Below, piece after piece: positions 1-12,874 of a stretch of DNA of 64,000 bases. The notes beneath the pieces are model-generated. The model was not told the DNA's origin. It was given only the letters and a program-made list of their open reading frames with translations, and did not search any database. This DNA comes from Glandiceps talaboti (taxonomy: Eukaryota > Hemichordata > Enteropneusta > Spengelidae). The translations under genes and the position numbers were made by a program. Location: positions 22,259,723 through 22,323,722 of the forward strand of contig NC_135556.1 of assembly GCF_964340395.1 (NCBI RefSeq), given 5' to 3'. Each line of letters begins with the position of its first letter. Position 1 is the first letter of the stretch.

Positions 1-1863
1 TGTATGCTAATTTGCTATTTCCATTTTCAAATATACTTAAATACATCATCTGAAGAACATTGGATACAGATGATCATTGCAACTGGAATTTGTTTTTAAA
101 TTACCCAAATAGCCAGCAATTGGTACAAATTACATTTTATTACCTAGAGTCACGCTGTCGTATGTTTTCTGTCATGAGGACCATTAATTATTAAATGGCA
201 TGATCACCATGACAATACAGCTTCAATGACGTATAGTGATGTTTGTGAGTTAAGTGTGAAAGCCTGTTAGTATCCACAGATATTACACACTCTAGAAAAT
301 TGAGTTTGACACAAATTAATGAACCCAAAAATAAGCAGGAGACACAGCAGGACGCAACACATAGAAACATAATCAATGCACGATCCTATAAAGACTTTTT
401 ATGATGCATGCCGATAACACTGCGGCATAACAAATGCTTTTTGGAAATGTAGTGAAATTTAGTGGGGCGACCAAAGCAATCTGACAAGTAATCAAATGCT
501 GCGAAATGAGTGCGTAATCTTGTTGTAGTAAAGAAATCTGCAAGCGGCAGCAATCAGCTTCAAAAGAGGAGAAGGTATGCCCCAAGGGGATGTGCGAGAT
601 GGGAAGAGAAGGAAATTAAACCTGTAGTCTATGATTAAGGGTCATCGGGATAGGTTATTGAAATCATGATATTGCATACAAATCAGAGGAAATCTCTTCT
701 ACTGGCTCAGTTTACATATATCTCTAATGTCTCACAACAACATGGAGGCCATGTCACAGTAGTTCTCATCTGCTAGTCGCCTGTGAAACTGTGTCTGCAG
801 TGATTTGAATCTCACAGGAGAGTAATCTATTAACAGGGATACAAAGGGCAGGAGATTGTATTCACTAACAATCATGTATATATTCATTTCTGCCTCATAG
901 TGTGTACACAATATATAATTTGTTTATTCAAACATATTACTTGTCTTCATAGCATCATAAACCTCCACAATGATTGACATCAAATGATTAATTTTTTTTT
1001 TTACGAAATAGTACAGTAAATTTTCTTTTAAATTCTAATATTTGCTGTTCATTTACTAAAAATAGTATATTTATTTTCAAGTTCATTTTTTCTCATGTGC
1101 CTGCATTCAGCCTTATTTTATTGAATATATATTATATTATATAATATGGGTACTTTGGTCTATTTTTTATATCTACTCAACAAACTAAATGAAATTAAAC
1201 TAAACTTTGATACTGCATAGCGGAATCACAGTATGTGAAAAGGGTACATACAAAAGTGGATTTTATTTTCAAATTGGGAGTTACTTTACATGTATATTCT
1301 CACAAACCAGAGCTGATATTTTCAAGTGTCTGATATTTTGAAGTATTGATATGGTGATGATTATGGATGGTGTTATAAGTGTAAGAGAAGCTGTGGTTTA
1401 CGGCGATGTCATTTTATACCAAGCATGCATATCTAACTAATATTTTCATTTCCACCATAACAGAATAAAGACTCTCAATTTCTATTCAGTTTGGGAAAGA
1501 CTTCATACAGCTTTCATCTGATAAAGAAATTCTGGAAGTTGATCCCAATTCTGAACACATGTATCATTCAAGGCCCAAGGTGAACAGCAAACATTTTCAC
1601 TAGGGGGAATTATCGTACAAAAAAAATGCACATAATGAATTTCTTCCATCTCTTCAAGTCCAGAGGTTATCTTCTATTGTACTCATTTCCATGGAGAAAG
1701 ACATTTCTAGAGTATCAAAAGCATGATAAAAGAACGGATGCTTACTCTAAAGGATGAATACACAATAGGATACTGATAAAATATTAGTTTCTGAAAAAGG
1801 TAGAATTGATGGATTTCCTGAGAAAGGTACAAGGTTGTTTGATCAACATCACAACTTTACAAC

Positions 1864-2035
1864 AGCACAAGACAATACAAGACAAGGCAGCGCAAGACAA
1901 GGCAAGGCAAGGCAAGGCAAGACAAGACAAGACAAGACAAGACAAGACAAGACAAGACAGTGCAAGACAAGACAAGAGAGTGCAAGACAATACAGTGCAA
2001 GACAAGACAAGACAAGACTAGACTAGACTAGACAA
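1864..2035. repeat. GACAA pentanucleotide minisatellite
   Basis: About 170 bp of CAAGA/GACAA units with interspersed GGCAA and GTGCAA variants. The open frames on both strands (KTRQD-type and SCLVL-type repeats) are products of the repeat, not genes. Confidence 0.95.
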
Positions 2036-3441
2036 CAATAACTTATCTTATCCTGTTTCAACAATTTTTTTAATGTATATTTGTCATCCCTCACACTCAC
2101 AGTGAAAGTAGGTAAATTCTACCTTTGTCCCTAGGTATTTTACCTGCACTCTCGTCAACAATTACATTTGACAGAAAAAAACTAATTATGCAAATTTCAC
2201 TAGATTTCTTCCCTTGTATTTCCATTATTTCAAAACCTTAGCATAGGCACTGTTCTCTAGGCAGGTCTTTTTTTTAATAATTCCAATAAGTAACCACATA
2301 AACAGCAAGACATAGGTCTTTCCACCCTCATCAGTCTTGTTGGTGGTGGTTCGTAGTTGGTGGCATGACACATCAAGTCATACTGATCTATGGTGAAAAG
2401 TTCTTAGGTAGAAACAGAAATTACTCATGTTTCCTTTTTTTTTTAAATTTCTAAACATCTTGTGTATATTGAATCTTTAATTGACTCATTTTCCAGTCAA
2501 TATTTCTAACATGGTTCAGTTGCAATAAAATATTGTTGAGTAATACATCCCATGGTATAGCATATAAGGTGTTCCAGGAAACAACAGGTAAAGAGCTTCA
2601 CTATAGCTTTACTTTTACTGCCCTCTTGAGTCCAAATTCATACTTAGGAGTAATACATACATCTTCTGTTTCTACCACTTTTTATGTGTGAGTACATACT
2701 TGAGATTCTATGAGTTGCCAGAAATTATGTACATAAGGGTTCTTCTCACCTTCTAACGAATATTGTTGTCATTAATATCCTTGACAATTCATATTCATTT
2801 CGTAAGTCATTGTTAGAAGACGTACATCGTAGGTTGTTATAAGGTGTTTACGTAAACAATGGTACAGACATGAAGTATATTGTTAAGGTTTACAATCGTA
2901 CCAACCAATCAGTCTGAACAGAAGTATCCAGTTCAAATATATAATGCAAAGCTATAACCTTGTTTTGGACACAGCAAACCAATGCATGCAGTAGGTGGAT
3001 GCTGTTTTTGCAAAGCATCGGAAGTGGTAATTTAACCTGCAATGTTGCATATTTTCAGATTTCATCACTGATTTAGATTGAGTGGTTCGGTAATAAATGT
3101 TTGAAAAATGTAGTAATGATTATAAACTATGTAATATGCATTAGTCATATTAGTAAGTCCGTTGAAAAGAATTTGGTAATCTTGACACGTGTCTAAGTAG
3201 CAAATATTGTCTGCTGGGTGAGAGTCACTCGGTGTCTTCTGTAAACTACTAGTACAACATATATTGTACAATTTACAATGCACTGATTGTAATGGGACAT
3301 TTATAGTAGTAACAGGGGATGATAATGCAATAGTTATCACAGCACTGATCAATCATAGATGTATCACCAACGGTCAGTGATACTTCCGTGGATCAATCAA
3401 CTGAAACTTGTACATAGCTGTAACCTTAGAGCGACCATTTA

Positions 3442-3580
3442 ACAATCAATCAATCAATCAATCATTGAATCTAATACTGAATATGATATGAACTTGTTAT
3501 CTTCCATCGACAATCAATCAATCAATCATTGAATCTAACACTGAATATGGTAATGTATAAACTTATTATCTTCCATCGGC
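3442..3580. repeat. Tandem duplication starting with (CAAT)n
   Basis: Two ~69 bp copies, each beginning with CAATCAATCAAT and continuing CATTGAATCTAA, with a few substitutions. Confidence 0.85.
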
Positions 3581-3825
3581 TATAAGCAAATCAAGCAACC
3601 AACCTCGGTGGATATTTTATAAATAGATTCGAGAAAGAGCCGGAGCCTCTTCTGATGCTGTTGTTGCCTCTTTCGGTGACAGCCTTTACCAAATATGGTG
3701 AGTGGCCTTCAGGAAGTTAGTGTGATATGCCAATTAAAGCCATTTTCTTCACCCTCACACAGTCACATTAGAGAGCATATCTGTTACATCGGAGGGTCCC
3801 AGAGCTAGATCATGATGGCATGATG

Positions 3826-4190
3826 GGGTCATGATGGCCAAATGGTTAGAGTGGCCAGCTTGGAATCTGCAGGTTGCAGGTTCAAGCCCCATCGATGCCA
3901 TTTGTTTCTGAGTGGCTTAAGTCCTTGGGCAAGATTTGAACCATGACTACGGCTGTGCCTTAGTCAATCCATCTGTATAATTATTGAGGACCTGGTAGGA
4001 TAGAAGTTGCAATGTGAATGCTTTAATCCTATGCACTTATAAAGACTGCAATGGATTGTATGCTCCCCATGGTGTTGAGGAAGTATAAAGGGCTGTGTGC
4101 TGCTATAGATCCAAACCTGGGATAAAAGCACTTTGAGGATCCAGACTGGGTGGGAAAGGGCTATGTAAGAACCAACATTATTAATAATTC
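3826..4190 (+). mobile_element. tRNA-derived SINE with LINE-type 3' tail
   Basis: The 5' part has an A-box-like TGGCCAAATGGTTAGAG at 3835-3851 and a B-box GGTTCAAGCCC at 3879-3889, spaced as in a tRNA. It is followed by a body with GTCCTTGGGCAAGATTTGAAC (around 3930-3952), typical of widely shared animal SINE central domains. The 3' end GGGCTATGTAAGAACC plus ATTATTAATAATT resembles L2/CR1-type tails that end in short repeats. The element is diverged and not expected to be transcribed as a functional tRNA. Confidence 0.75.
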
Positions 4191-4302
4191 TCAGATCAAC
4201 CAAAAATGCCGACGTAGATTATGGTGTCAATTCTCCACTGTAACCCATTCGTTACAGAAATTTCCTCCATTCTCAACAGGATATGTATGTATGTGAACAC
4301 CA

Positions 4303-4577
4303 TGAATTTGTTATAAAGTTGTTACATGGGCATTAATCTGTCAGTCAACAATGATTGACACTGAATGTGTTATAAAGTTGCCATATGCTGTTAGCAATTA
4401 ATCTGTCAGTGAACAATGACTGACACTGAATGTGTTACAAAGTTGTTACATCTTCCAGTCACAAATCCACCTGTCAATCACCTGATTGATTGACATTGAA
4501 TTTGTTACATAGTTAAAGTCTTGCATCTGTTACCCATACTGATTATCTGTCAATGATTGACCCTGAATGTGTCTCAA
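4303..4577. repeat. Diverged ~70 bp tandem repeat
   Basis: Four diverged units containing AATCTGTCAGTGAACAATGA and GACACTGAATGTGTTA motifs. Substitutions increase toward the right end. Confidence 0.75.
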
Positions 4578-4974
4578 ATATATCACTGATACTATCAGTG
4601 TACCAAGAACTCAATAATCAAGACCAGCTGTATTTCATAAAGAAGATGAACAAAGGCATGTTGTAAAGTCTATCAAATCAAGTTTATACACATGAATACA
4701 TCCATATGTGCATTTTGTGCCTTCTACCAACATAAACCAACTCTGTAAATTCAAAAGTCACTTTCCACATGTGCCATCAACTGGCAGTAATGGATACAAA
4801 CTTTCAGAACAATAACAAATAAGTAATCCTAAAACATGACACAATAATGACTATATTTTTTACAGGATCCATAAAATGCCGAATCATCCCTACAAAATCC
4901 ATGATTGGCCTACTTCTGGTGTTTCTTACACATACATCTTTCCAATATGTCTATATATCAAAATTACATTACAT

Positions 4975-5154
4975 AAGATTAATAATAGAGTAAAAAAAAA
5001 TGTTTGTCATTGTACGTACTGTATTAAGTTACAAACACAGACTTGGTCTATGTTGTTTCACATTGATTTTTCAAGTAGGAAGCATACTAAAATTGTTTTG
5101 TAAATTAAAAATCCAAAATAAATACCCAATCCTCATCCATATGGCCACTTTAAC
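4975..5154 (+). mobile_element. Single-arm copy of the foldback element at 30.5 kb
   Basis: 5067-5154 matches 30733-30815 (both contain TTTTTCAAGTAGGAAGC and AATACCCAATCCTCATCC and end TGGCCACTTTAA). Weaker similarity, including ATTGTACGTAC, reaches back to about 4975. The opposite arm is missing. Confidence 0.7.
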
Positions 5155-6779
5155 ATATTATTAATTGATTCCAATTTTTGCATTAATAATATTTATCTGC
5201 ATATTTACCCCTTCAAAACAACTTTGACATGGGTATCTGTGATCTCGAAACTCTACAACAAACAGTGAAGTTTAAAGTACAGTATACAGGCACTCTCCTC
5301 CTTGATACGTTTCTAGAGAAAACAGTGTGGCTCTCCAGCAATGAAATATTTCTCCATTAAAGGTTGACTGCATATGTAGTGTGATGTATGGTTATGATGG
5401 TGTAGTGGTGACTTTTGTCAAGCGACCTTCCCAACCTTAAATCCATTGATTTAATATCTACTCTAAGCCATCCACTCTACCTAAGCCATCAAATGCTAAT
5501 CACTAACCGTATATTTATTCAGATTTGTGTTGGCTGTAAATCATTCTGTACTTTTTCTGACCTTAGGTAGCCTGCTCATCTGTGACTATACGTTATTTAA
5601 ATATCAACAATTTTTTGTACCTCAACTATGGGACCCCCCCCCCCCTACTATACACATACACATACCTTTTCAACTTGTAAACTTTTATCCATACTTTCTA
5701 TTTGTGTTCTATCTCCGATGACCTTTCCTCCCATAGAAACCTTCATTTTACCTGTCACAGCACCCATCCCCTACCCTCCTCCAGCTATAATATTAACTTA
5801 GAGAAGCCTGCTATAGTTGAACAGCATAATGTAATCTTGCAGTCTAACTTTAAACCTGTTGTCTACACATATCAATTTTGGTTTCTACCTCTAGCAACCC
5901 AATTTATAAACCTTCAAAGCTATGACTATTATTTTTTTATTTTTTTTTTATTTCAGAGAGTTATACCCCCCCCCACCCCACCCCCACCCCTTATACCAGA
6001 TATACATCAGAATTTCTCAAGATAATTGTTATTATAACATCTTGAAATGTGTCACAGTTTCTGGGAGGTTGAAACAGTTGACACAGACTTATAAGGGTCA
6101 GCTTGGTTACCATGGAAACCCTTTATTGATTGTCTTCGGAGATCTGACCAGAACTATATTACCCCCTACTAAGACAATCAGATATTCTGGTAGTAACTGT
6201 CAAACATAAGATGTGAAAGGTCGAAAGGTCAACAATGACAAGAGATGGCTACATGGCAAGTGGTTTTTATTGTCCTCCAGGGGGCAGTCAACAGTTTTGA
6301 TATTTGTGTACATGCAGGTATTTGTGTTGTCTTTCCTGTGGTTTCAAATATACCTGTAATGATCACATTTTAGAAGTCTGCTCTGGGTGTCAGTAAACTC
6401 TGACTATACATGTTAGTCTAGCAGTCTATCAAAATTACATTTTTTTAAAGAGCTCTGAAAAAAAAACTGTTTACGAATACGTTGTCCTTGTTTATACAGT
6501 CTGTACAAATGACTAGACATCCCAGTCTTATTGTGACATAAAACCATGTGAAAATCTCTACACTTCTCACTATAACTTTTAGCACACTATTTAAAATTCA
6601 TGTGGACAGTTTTTTCCACACTTCCAATGACCTTGCGTGACATTTTGGTAACCAGGACATTGTCCCTTTTTTCTTCAACTAATTTCTCCAACAATTGTTA
6701 AGAATAGCTTTTGTTCTCATAAATCAACACTGGTATGGAGTACACATTTAAATATAATATCATACATGTTATCATTCTC

Positions 6780-6781
<2 letters not shown>

Positions 6782-6831
<50 letters not shown>

Positions 6832-6907
6832 TGTGTGTGTGTTTGTGTGTGTGAGTGTGTGTGTGTGTGTGTGTGCGTGTGTGTGTGTGCGTGCGTGTGT
6901 GCATGCA
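6782..6907. repeat. (GT)n microsatellite
   Basis: About 125 bp of nearly pure GT with a few GTTT, GAGT and GCGT interruptions. Cys-Val and His-Thr open frames over it are artefacts. Confidence 0.97.
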
Positions 6908-7869
6908 TGTGTTCTCTTTGAAAACACTTTACGAACCATGATAATGCAAGTGTTCTATGGTAAAACTCTGGGTAATATACGGAAACATCTCTCAGCAACT
7001 GACAACATATTTTCAATGCAATATATACACAAAGTTAGAGATAAAGTGTACATTTGCATAGTCTATCCAGTATTGCGTCTATGGTAGACTCTCAGTGTGG
7101 GATAATATTACAATTAAGACACTTTCAAGAAGACTCACTGTTTATATATTTAGGATATTGATATGGCATTTCACCTAAATGGAATAAACATGACATTAAG
7201 GCTGATGAGAGAATAGCATTTTATATGCAAGTGATATGGCTCAATTCACAATCTACACAATGGGGATATTTTTTCCAAAACCTCCATACTGAACATAGTT
7301 AGGTGTCAAACTATAAAAGTTGCTTACAATTTTATAGAACATTCCTTTTTACAATCATACATACACCTAAACTATCTCAGTCAGTGTGTTTGCGTGGTCA
7401 ACCATCTAAAGTTTAAATAACAAGTTTTATGTTGTGAGTAAGTTTATGTTTATGTCATACTACATCATGAAACTATCACATTTGAATTGTTCAAATTGTA
7501 GATCTGTGAGCAGTGTGACAGCTAAACCTAAACTTACAAGTTTAATGTAATAGTACTGATTACACGGTGCATTACAGCACATGAACAGTTAGTAAGAGGA
7601 GGTACCCATAATATGAAGAATAATTCAAATTTTTGTAGTTGATGGCAATCATCTCAACAAAATGACATAAAACTAGATTTCTGTTAGACTTGACTGAATC
7701 ATGTACCAATTTTTATTCCTTTTTTGTGAGAAATATTGAGTAGAATAAAATTCACCACAGTTCTTCATCAATTTTACTGAAATTCCCTGATAAAATAATA
7801 TTGTGTGATGTCTAACTAGATCTGCCTGGTTGTACACCCACATAAACATATAATGTCATGAGGCCTGAA

Positions 7870-8231
7870 AAAATAGTTTAGTTTCGGTTACCCGACTGCA
7901 CCTAGTTTTTTCACTGCAATTTTTTTATGTATTCAAAAAAAAATACAATATCGAAAATTGTGGAAGTCTAGCGAGAAATAATGGATGCAGAAATTGACAT
8001 CAACTTAATAAGACAATTTAAAACTTTTTTGAATCTGTAATGGCTGTTCATCTGATGAGAAGAAACAAATAAGTCAACACACATGGAAAACAAAGGAAAA
8101 CATAATTACCTGAACTAGACACTCACATATGAAACAAAAATTTTTATTAAAAAATAAAAAAAATTAAAAATCTGCCTACAACCCTCCTATTCTAACCCTG
8201 AGTGTAATCGGAACCACACAATTTTTTTTGC
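7870..8231. mobile_element. Inserted element of ~360 bp with 9 bp flanking direct repeat
   Basis: The segment is flanked on both sides by AGGCCTGAA (7861-7869 and 8232-8240), as left by a target-site duplication. Its sequence recurs in reverse orientation at 38050-38365: CGGTTACCCGACTGCACC and CCGAATTACA-type blocks are shared. Ends are A/T-rich and partly inverted. No coding capacity; probably a non-autonomous DNA element. Confidence 0.65.
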
Positions 8232-9267
8232 AGGCCTGAACTTTGATATTTTGTTAATACTTGTATAATGTATATAGTGATACAAATATCTCTACTTTCC
8301 TTAGTATGGATGTTATCTGTTTGATTAACGTCATGAATGATAAACATCATTCTGACATCTCACTATCCTCTATATGACACAGTGATTTGGTTTGGACATG
8401 TACAACTTGACGTTAAATGTTACAGCGCCTTCTCAGATGAAATATTAGACATTATCTGCTCTTTCCAAAACTGTAATCCAAAGCTGTGATCCCATGTTTA
8501 CTTCTTGAAACATTAACATGAAAGGGCACAAAATTACGAACTTATGCTTGAAGTCCAAAAATGTTAGCTCAACAAATGAGAAAGCATCTGTTGGCATTGC
8601 TAACACTATTTATGTTTGTACACTGATCTAGGGAGTCCTTGTAGACATGGTGTCATATTTTTATGATATGGCATAACAGACATGTATGCAGTATGTGAAA
8701 ATACAGGCATGTACCTAAATATTGGCATTATGACAATGTAGATACACATGGTGCTCTTAAGGCAAGATGACAATAACATAGGAACACTACAATCATTTAT
8801 TACCTACGGGTAAGATATGAGACTTGTTGATAGCTAAGGCAGTATTTGTAGAAGATTTATTTGTTATCCAGTCAAACCTCAGGCAAAGTAATCAATAGAC
8901 ATGTATTTATAGCTACTGAGGCTTTAAAGGTACATTGTATATCTTCTTGTTTACATGTAAATAGAAGAGATACCCCCATTTCATGAACAGAACAGAACAG
9001 TCAGGAAGATTGTTGAGCAGTATTGTAAACACAGGTTTGTACTCAAGCTCAGATCAGCAAGCTAGGGAGTTAGGGTTAGGATAGGATTATACTATAGGTA
9101 TAGGGGTAGACTCCCTATGATCACCCTGATTTGTATTGTCTGTTCTGAATGGCAACTGTTCTACATGAGTTCTAATTGAATGTATGACATCTGCAGGCAA
9201 ATCAATTGAATCACATACACTATTATAGTAGTTTTACCCATCAAGTACAATGATGCATGCAACTCAC

Positions 9268-10200
9268 CTGTTGTGCAATTTGTAGTTTTGGCAGCGTTTT
9301 CTTGCTAGATGTCTTCTCTGCTTTGCCATGCGTAGAAGTACTTTCAGTCTCCTTTATAACACCATTATAAAGTAAACCATTGGGTCTCTCTTCAAACAGT
9401 GCTTTGGTAACACTAGCAATTGAAGCAGTTGAACCTTTAACTTGATTCACAACAGGTTCTTTAGTGGGTGATTTCAGTTGTGTGAATAAAGGGGGTCTGT
9501 TCACAGGTTGGGGCATCTGAAAACCTTCATCTTTCTTGTTGTTTGGTGACTTGGTAGAAACAACATGATCACATTCAGTTTTATTATTGCCACTGGCGTG
9601 TTGGGCTTTGGAATCAGTTTTATGAGGGCTAACAGTTGGCATCGATATTGATACCTTGTCCTCTTTATCTTTCTTCTTTGTCTCCTCAAAAGACGACTTA
9701 GTATCTGTATTACTAACAGTCTTTGCTTCATTAGCAGTGTTACCACGTGAGTTGTCTGACTTAGCACTAGAGGAACTCTTTGACTTTCCTTCTTTAGGGT
9801 TTGACTCTGATTTGTTCTTAGAAGACTTTCGACTTGATCCTGGAGACTTGGTCTCTGATTTACTTTTCCCTGTGTGATGAGAGACAGAACTACCAGAAGA
9901 ATCAGTGGCACCAACTATCACATTTCTGACAACGTCATTGGCACCACAAGGTGGGAACTTACTATCTACAGCACTCAGTGCTCCTGTTCCATTCTGTGCA
10001 GCATATCCAGGTAAGACAGCTCTTGGAGCATTGTCAGGAAAACTAGGACCACCAGCCTTAGTAACCGGCGTCTGAGGTTGTTTAGGGATTCCAAGTAGAT
10101 GACTACTATATTTAGAACTCAGAGATGGCTGAATGGCTTCGTAGCTACCCAGAGTTCTTTGAATTCTCATACCAATATCATCAGGAGATCGAGGAGTAAT
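9268..10200 (-). CDS. AFF family exon: second half of P-TEFb hook plus Ser/Lys-rich disordered region
   Basis: 933 bp, 311 codons, phase 0-0. Residues 1-45 hold MRIQRTLGSYEAIQPSL and LLGIPKQPQTPV, equivalent to RIQ-LGNY and IPKP of AFF proteins. About residues 100-190 are a Ser/Lys-rich disordered tract (KSKSETKSPGSSRKSSKNKS and similar), then a Pro-rich patch QPVNRPPLFTQLKSPTKEP, then KALFEERPNG and a Lys/Thr-rich end KLQIAQQ at the donor CAG/GTGAGT. Long disordered Ser-rich exons are typical of AFF genes. The ATG 10 codons into the exon is internal, because the RIQ motif is preceded by in-frame conserved sequence. Confidence 0.87.
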
Positions 10201-10554
10201 CTATTTAAAGTATAAAGACATATTTATTAAAGGTCCACAGCCACTTTGGATTACAATCTGGGTGAGAATACAAATGTATGACAGGGCTATTGAAAAAGCT
10301 GGTTGTCTATAAAACAATCATTCTATCTATCTAATCCTTATTACTCCACTTATGACATACTAATGTTAGAACCTTGGGTTGAGTCACATGCCTTTAAAGC
10401 ACAAGAGTGGACAAAAAAAAAAAAAAGGACAGGGCAACTACTAACCTTAAATGGAGCACCAAACAAAGGACCAGTAGCATCTTTGTCACCAGTCATTTCT
10501 CTTCGTTTTCTCTGCTCCCCTTTTTTTGTTCTTTCTCGGTCATCTGGAGTTGAC
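9268..10554 (-). CDS. AF4/FMR2 (AFF, lilliputian) family transcription elongation scaffold, N-terminal exons, partial
   Basis: Two exons (10554-10446 and 10200-9268) joined in frame. The first ends GPLFGAPFK, the second begins ITPRSPDDIGMRIQRTLGSY and continues to LLGIPK. This matches the conserved AFF N-terminus (a DDR, basic stretch, PLFGEPYK, RIQ-LGNY, and a short IPKP), which in human AFF4 is the extended hook wrapping cyclin T1/CDK9. AFF proteins are scaffolds of the super elongation complex that bring P-TEFb to Pol II. Animals outside vertebrates usually have one AFF gene, so no vertebrate paralogue symbol is given. The central region, transactivation segment and C-terminal homology domain are absent and must lie left of position 1. 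The start codon is in an upstream exon. Confidence 0.85.
10231..10412. repeat. Fragment of a diverged dispersed repeat
   Basis: The end GCCTTTAAAGCACA (10390-10403), preceded by CCTTGGGTTGAGTCAC, matches 33416-33449; the upstream part resembles 29690-29770 and 33231-33290 more weakly. It covers most of the small AFF intron and crosses into sequence before the exon at 10446. Confidence 0.4.
10446..10554 (-). CDS. AFF family exon: conserved N-terminal DDR / PLFG motif
   Basis: 109 bp; one base completes a split codon, then 36 codons: STPDDRERTKKGEQRKRREM, TGDKDATG and PLFGAPFK. The basic stretch and PLFG-P-K are the first half of the P-TEFb-binding hook. Acceptor TTTATCAG, donor TTTAAG/GTTAGT. 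The reading frame needs two bases of a codon from an upstream exon. Confidence 0.88.
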
Positions 10555-12037
10555 CTGATAAATCAAAAGGAACACACAATATGTATCAGAAAATAAACAA
10601 CACCTGTACATTTTACATATACCAATATACAATTCATAGTTACTGTGATAAGATTGATACATCATTTGCATACCATAGTTCTATAAAGACATACACGGTC
10701 ACACTGAATAGTTCAGATATTTGAAATTGTTGTCATATATCTGTAATACTGTTTAGACCTAGGTGTTACTCTCATAAGCTATGACAGTACACTTTGTATA
10801 TAGGATAAGAAATATATATAATATTAGTATTTATTTATTTATATATTAAATTAGTATTAATAGAAATGACAAATAGGTCCATTTACCAACTAGTTAACAA
10901 AAACTACAAATTCATCCTAAAATCTCAAAATTGGTTATTAATGATTGCTGTATATTTCTTCCCATTATACACAAAAACATAGCCTCTCCAACAGATATTA
11001 CAACACTTCATGTCCACCCAGTTAACAACCATACCATACATGACCCTCCACCCCCACAATGTTGTCACTTTGAACAGAATCACGGTCACATTTCGTTATG
11101 AAATCCTCATCTCCAACTCCCACCACACCCCCCCCCCCTCCACACACATAATGTTGTCACTTGCAAGAGATTCATGGTCATGTTTTGCTATCCACATCTC
11201 TTCCAAGAAGAAGAATGTTTTATCTTACTTCAGCAGGAATATCTATCTATCAACATTCCTTAGAAAATAGTGAATGTGTGTATAAGAAAATAGTGAATGT
11301 GTGTATAGGGCAGTGATCCACACAGGAATACATCTACAAATGATACACCCCAAGTGGAGAGGAAATCATTTTAATTTTATATTAAAATAAAATCACTGAG
11401 GACTATGGGACAACTCACAGTCAGTTTGTGACACTTTCTTTTCTCATACTCAGATGAAGACAACCTATACATTTTCAATATCGACAAACAGCAAGAAGTA
11501 AGAGAGCCCTCAAGTGGCCAGTTCTCTTGCTCATGAATTTGTAAGTACAAGAACAGACAGCTTATAATAAATGATAATACTGCAGAGAATTGTTTGATTT
11601 CCAGTAGAGGAAAGAATGAAAGTAGCCTTTCTTCCATTCTTTTCTATATCATAGAACTAAGCAAGTAAGCTCAAATTTATTACAATTCTCATTGCTGTAC
11701 CTTGCTTGTTTAAATGTCATTTTCACCCATTCTCACATCTTCAAAATATTGGGGACGATATAACATAAAAAAAAGGAAAAATAACTTTGCTTATTAATGT
11801 TTTGAATCACATTTTGAGCACCAAAGAATCAGAGATGCAGTCATGGGTTGACTTGATGTCAAACGACCAGCGTATATATAATCCATATGTTCTGTTGAAA
11901 AACAATAATATAATTCTGTTCTCAATGCGAATCACTATGGTATCTATACAAATTACACCAGAGTTCCCTCTCTCTATTACAATAATGTTTTAGTCATAGA
12001 GAGGGCAGTATTAAAGTAGATATAATACATCCTAGTC

Positions 12038-12073
12038 GTCGTCGTCCCCCCCCCCCCCCACACACACACACAC
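12038..12073. repeat. Poly-C plus (CA)n tract
   Basis: A run of about 14 C residues followed directly by CACACACACACACA. Confidence 0.95.
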
Positions 12074-12874
12074 ATGGCGTAAGTTCTCAGATTTTCCCAT
12101 CTGTTTCAACAGGGATCTACAAAGCTTAGCAAAACATTGTCAATACTCAAAAGTCCTTGTCATTCATCTCACACAGTACCAAGACAGCAGTTGTTGCCAG
12201 TCTAATGGAGTAGAGCCAAATTCCTGAAATTATTGGCGTGACAGGTTCAAACAGCGGTCAGTCATACCATGTGTTACTAAAAGTACTGTCATATTATTTG
12301 ATATTACATATATGGTACTTATATGATGTTAATAGACAGAGAGTTGAATCATCAGACATGTATTAATAGACAGACAATGTCACTTTATAAATGACATGTC
12401 AAATATCAATCACTCGGTACTTGCTCAAACATGTTGTTCCTAGCTATCACTGTATTATTATATTTTGTGATCACACAACTATCAATATAATCACTACATC
12501 GTTCCTGCCAGTTAAAGGTCGATTTTATGTGTTAGTGTTATATTAAGAAGTTGAAATCATGATCACATTGGGGTGGCAAATTTAGGGTGCAGACCAAAAA
12601 ATCAATTCAGCTGTATTTATCATAGTATGATATATGTACAATTATATTATACCACTATATTGATGGCGCAAATCGACAGATCTGATTGGTCTAGACATCG
12701 AACTAGCGCGTCTAAAATGAGCGATAATGCACAGTTGGCACGCGTCCAAATTTTGATGTTCACTGTTTGTCTACGAATGTTGTAGTCGTGCAGGGATGGG
12801 GGCACAAATGAAACCAGAAAATGTTGCGTCATATTTTGTTTCTGATATTTTCAATATACTGGTATAATATAATA

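Larger units (their letters stand above)
1..9267. other. AFF intron/flank without recognisable exons
   Basis: AT-rich sequence left of the last visible AFF exon. No minus-strand segment resembling the AFF central Trp/Pro motif or C-terminal homology domain was found, so the remaining exons lie outside the window. It contains a GACAA minisatellite, CAAT repeats, a SINE, a diverged ~70 bp tandem repeat, C-rich runs at 5633-5643 and 5967-5990, a long GT microsatellite and an inserted inverted-repeat-like element. 1-1860, 2040-3440 and 8250-9240 show nothing further. Confidence 0.6.

Noticed and set aside
3835-3900. tRNA gene
   Set aside because: A and B boxes are present, but the acceptor stem and anticodon arm do not close and SINE body sequence follows directly, so it is called a SINE.
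9061-9110. Interstitial telomere repeat (TTAGGG)
   Set aside because: Only one GTTAGGGTTAGG word followed by degenerate TAGG; too short.
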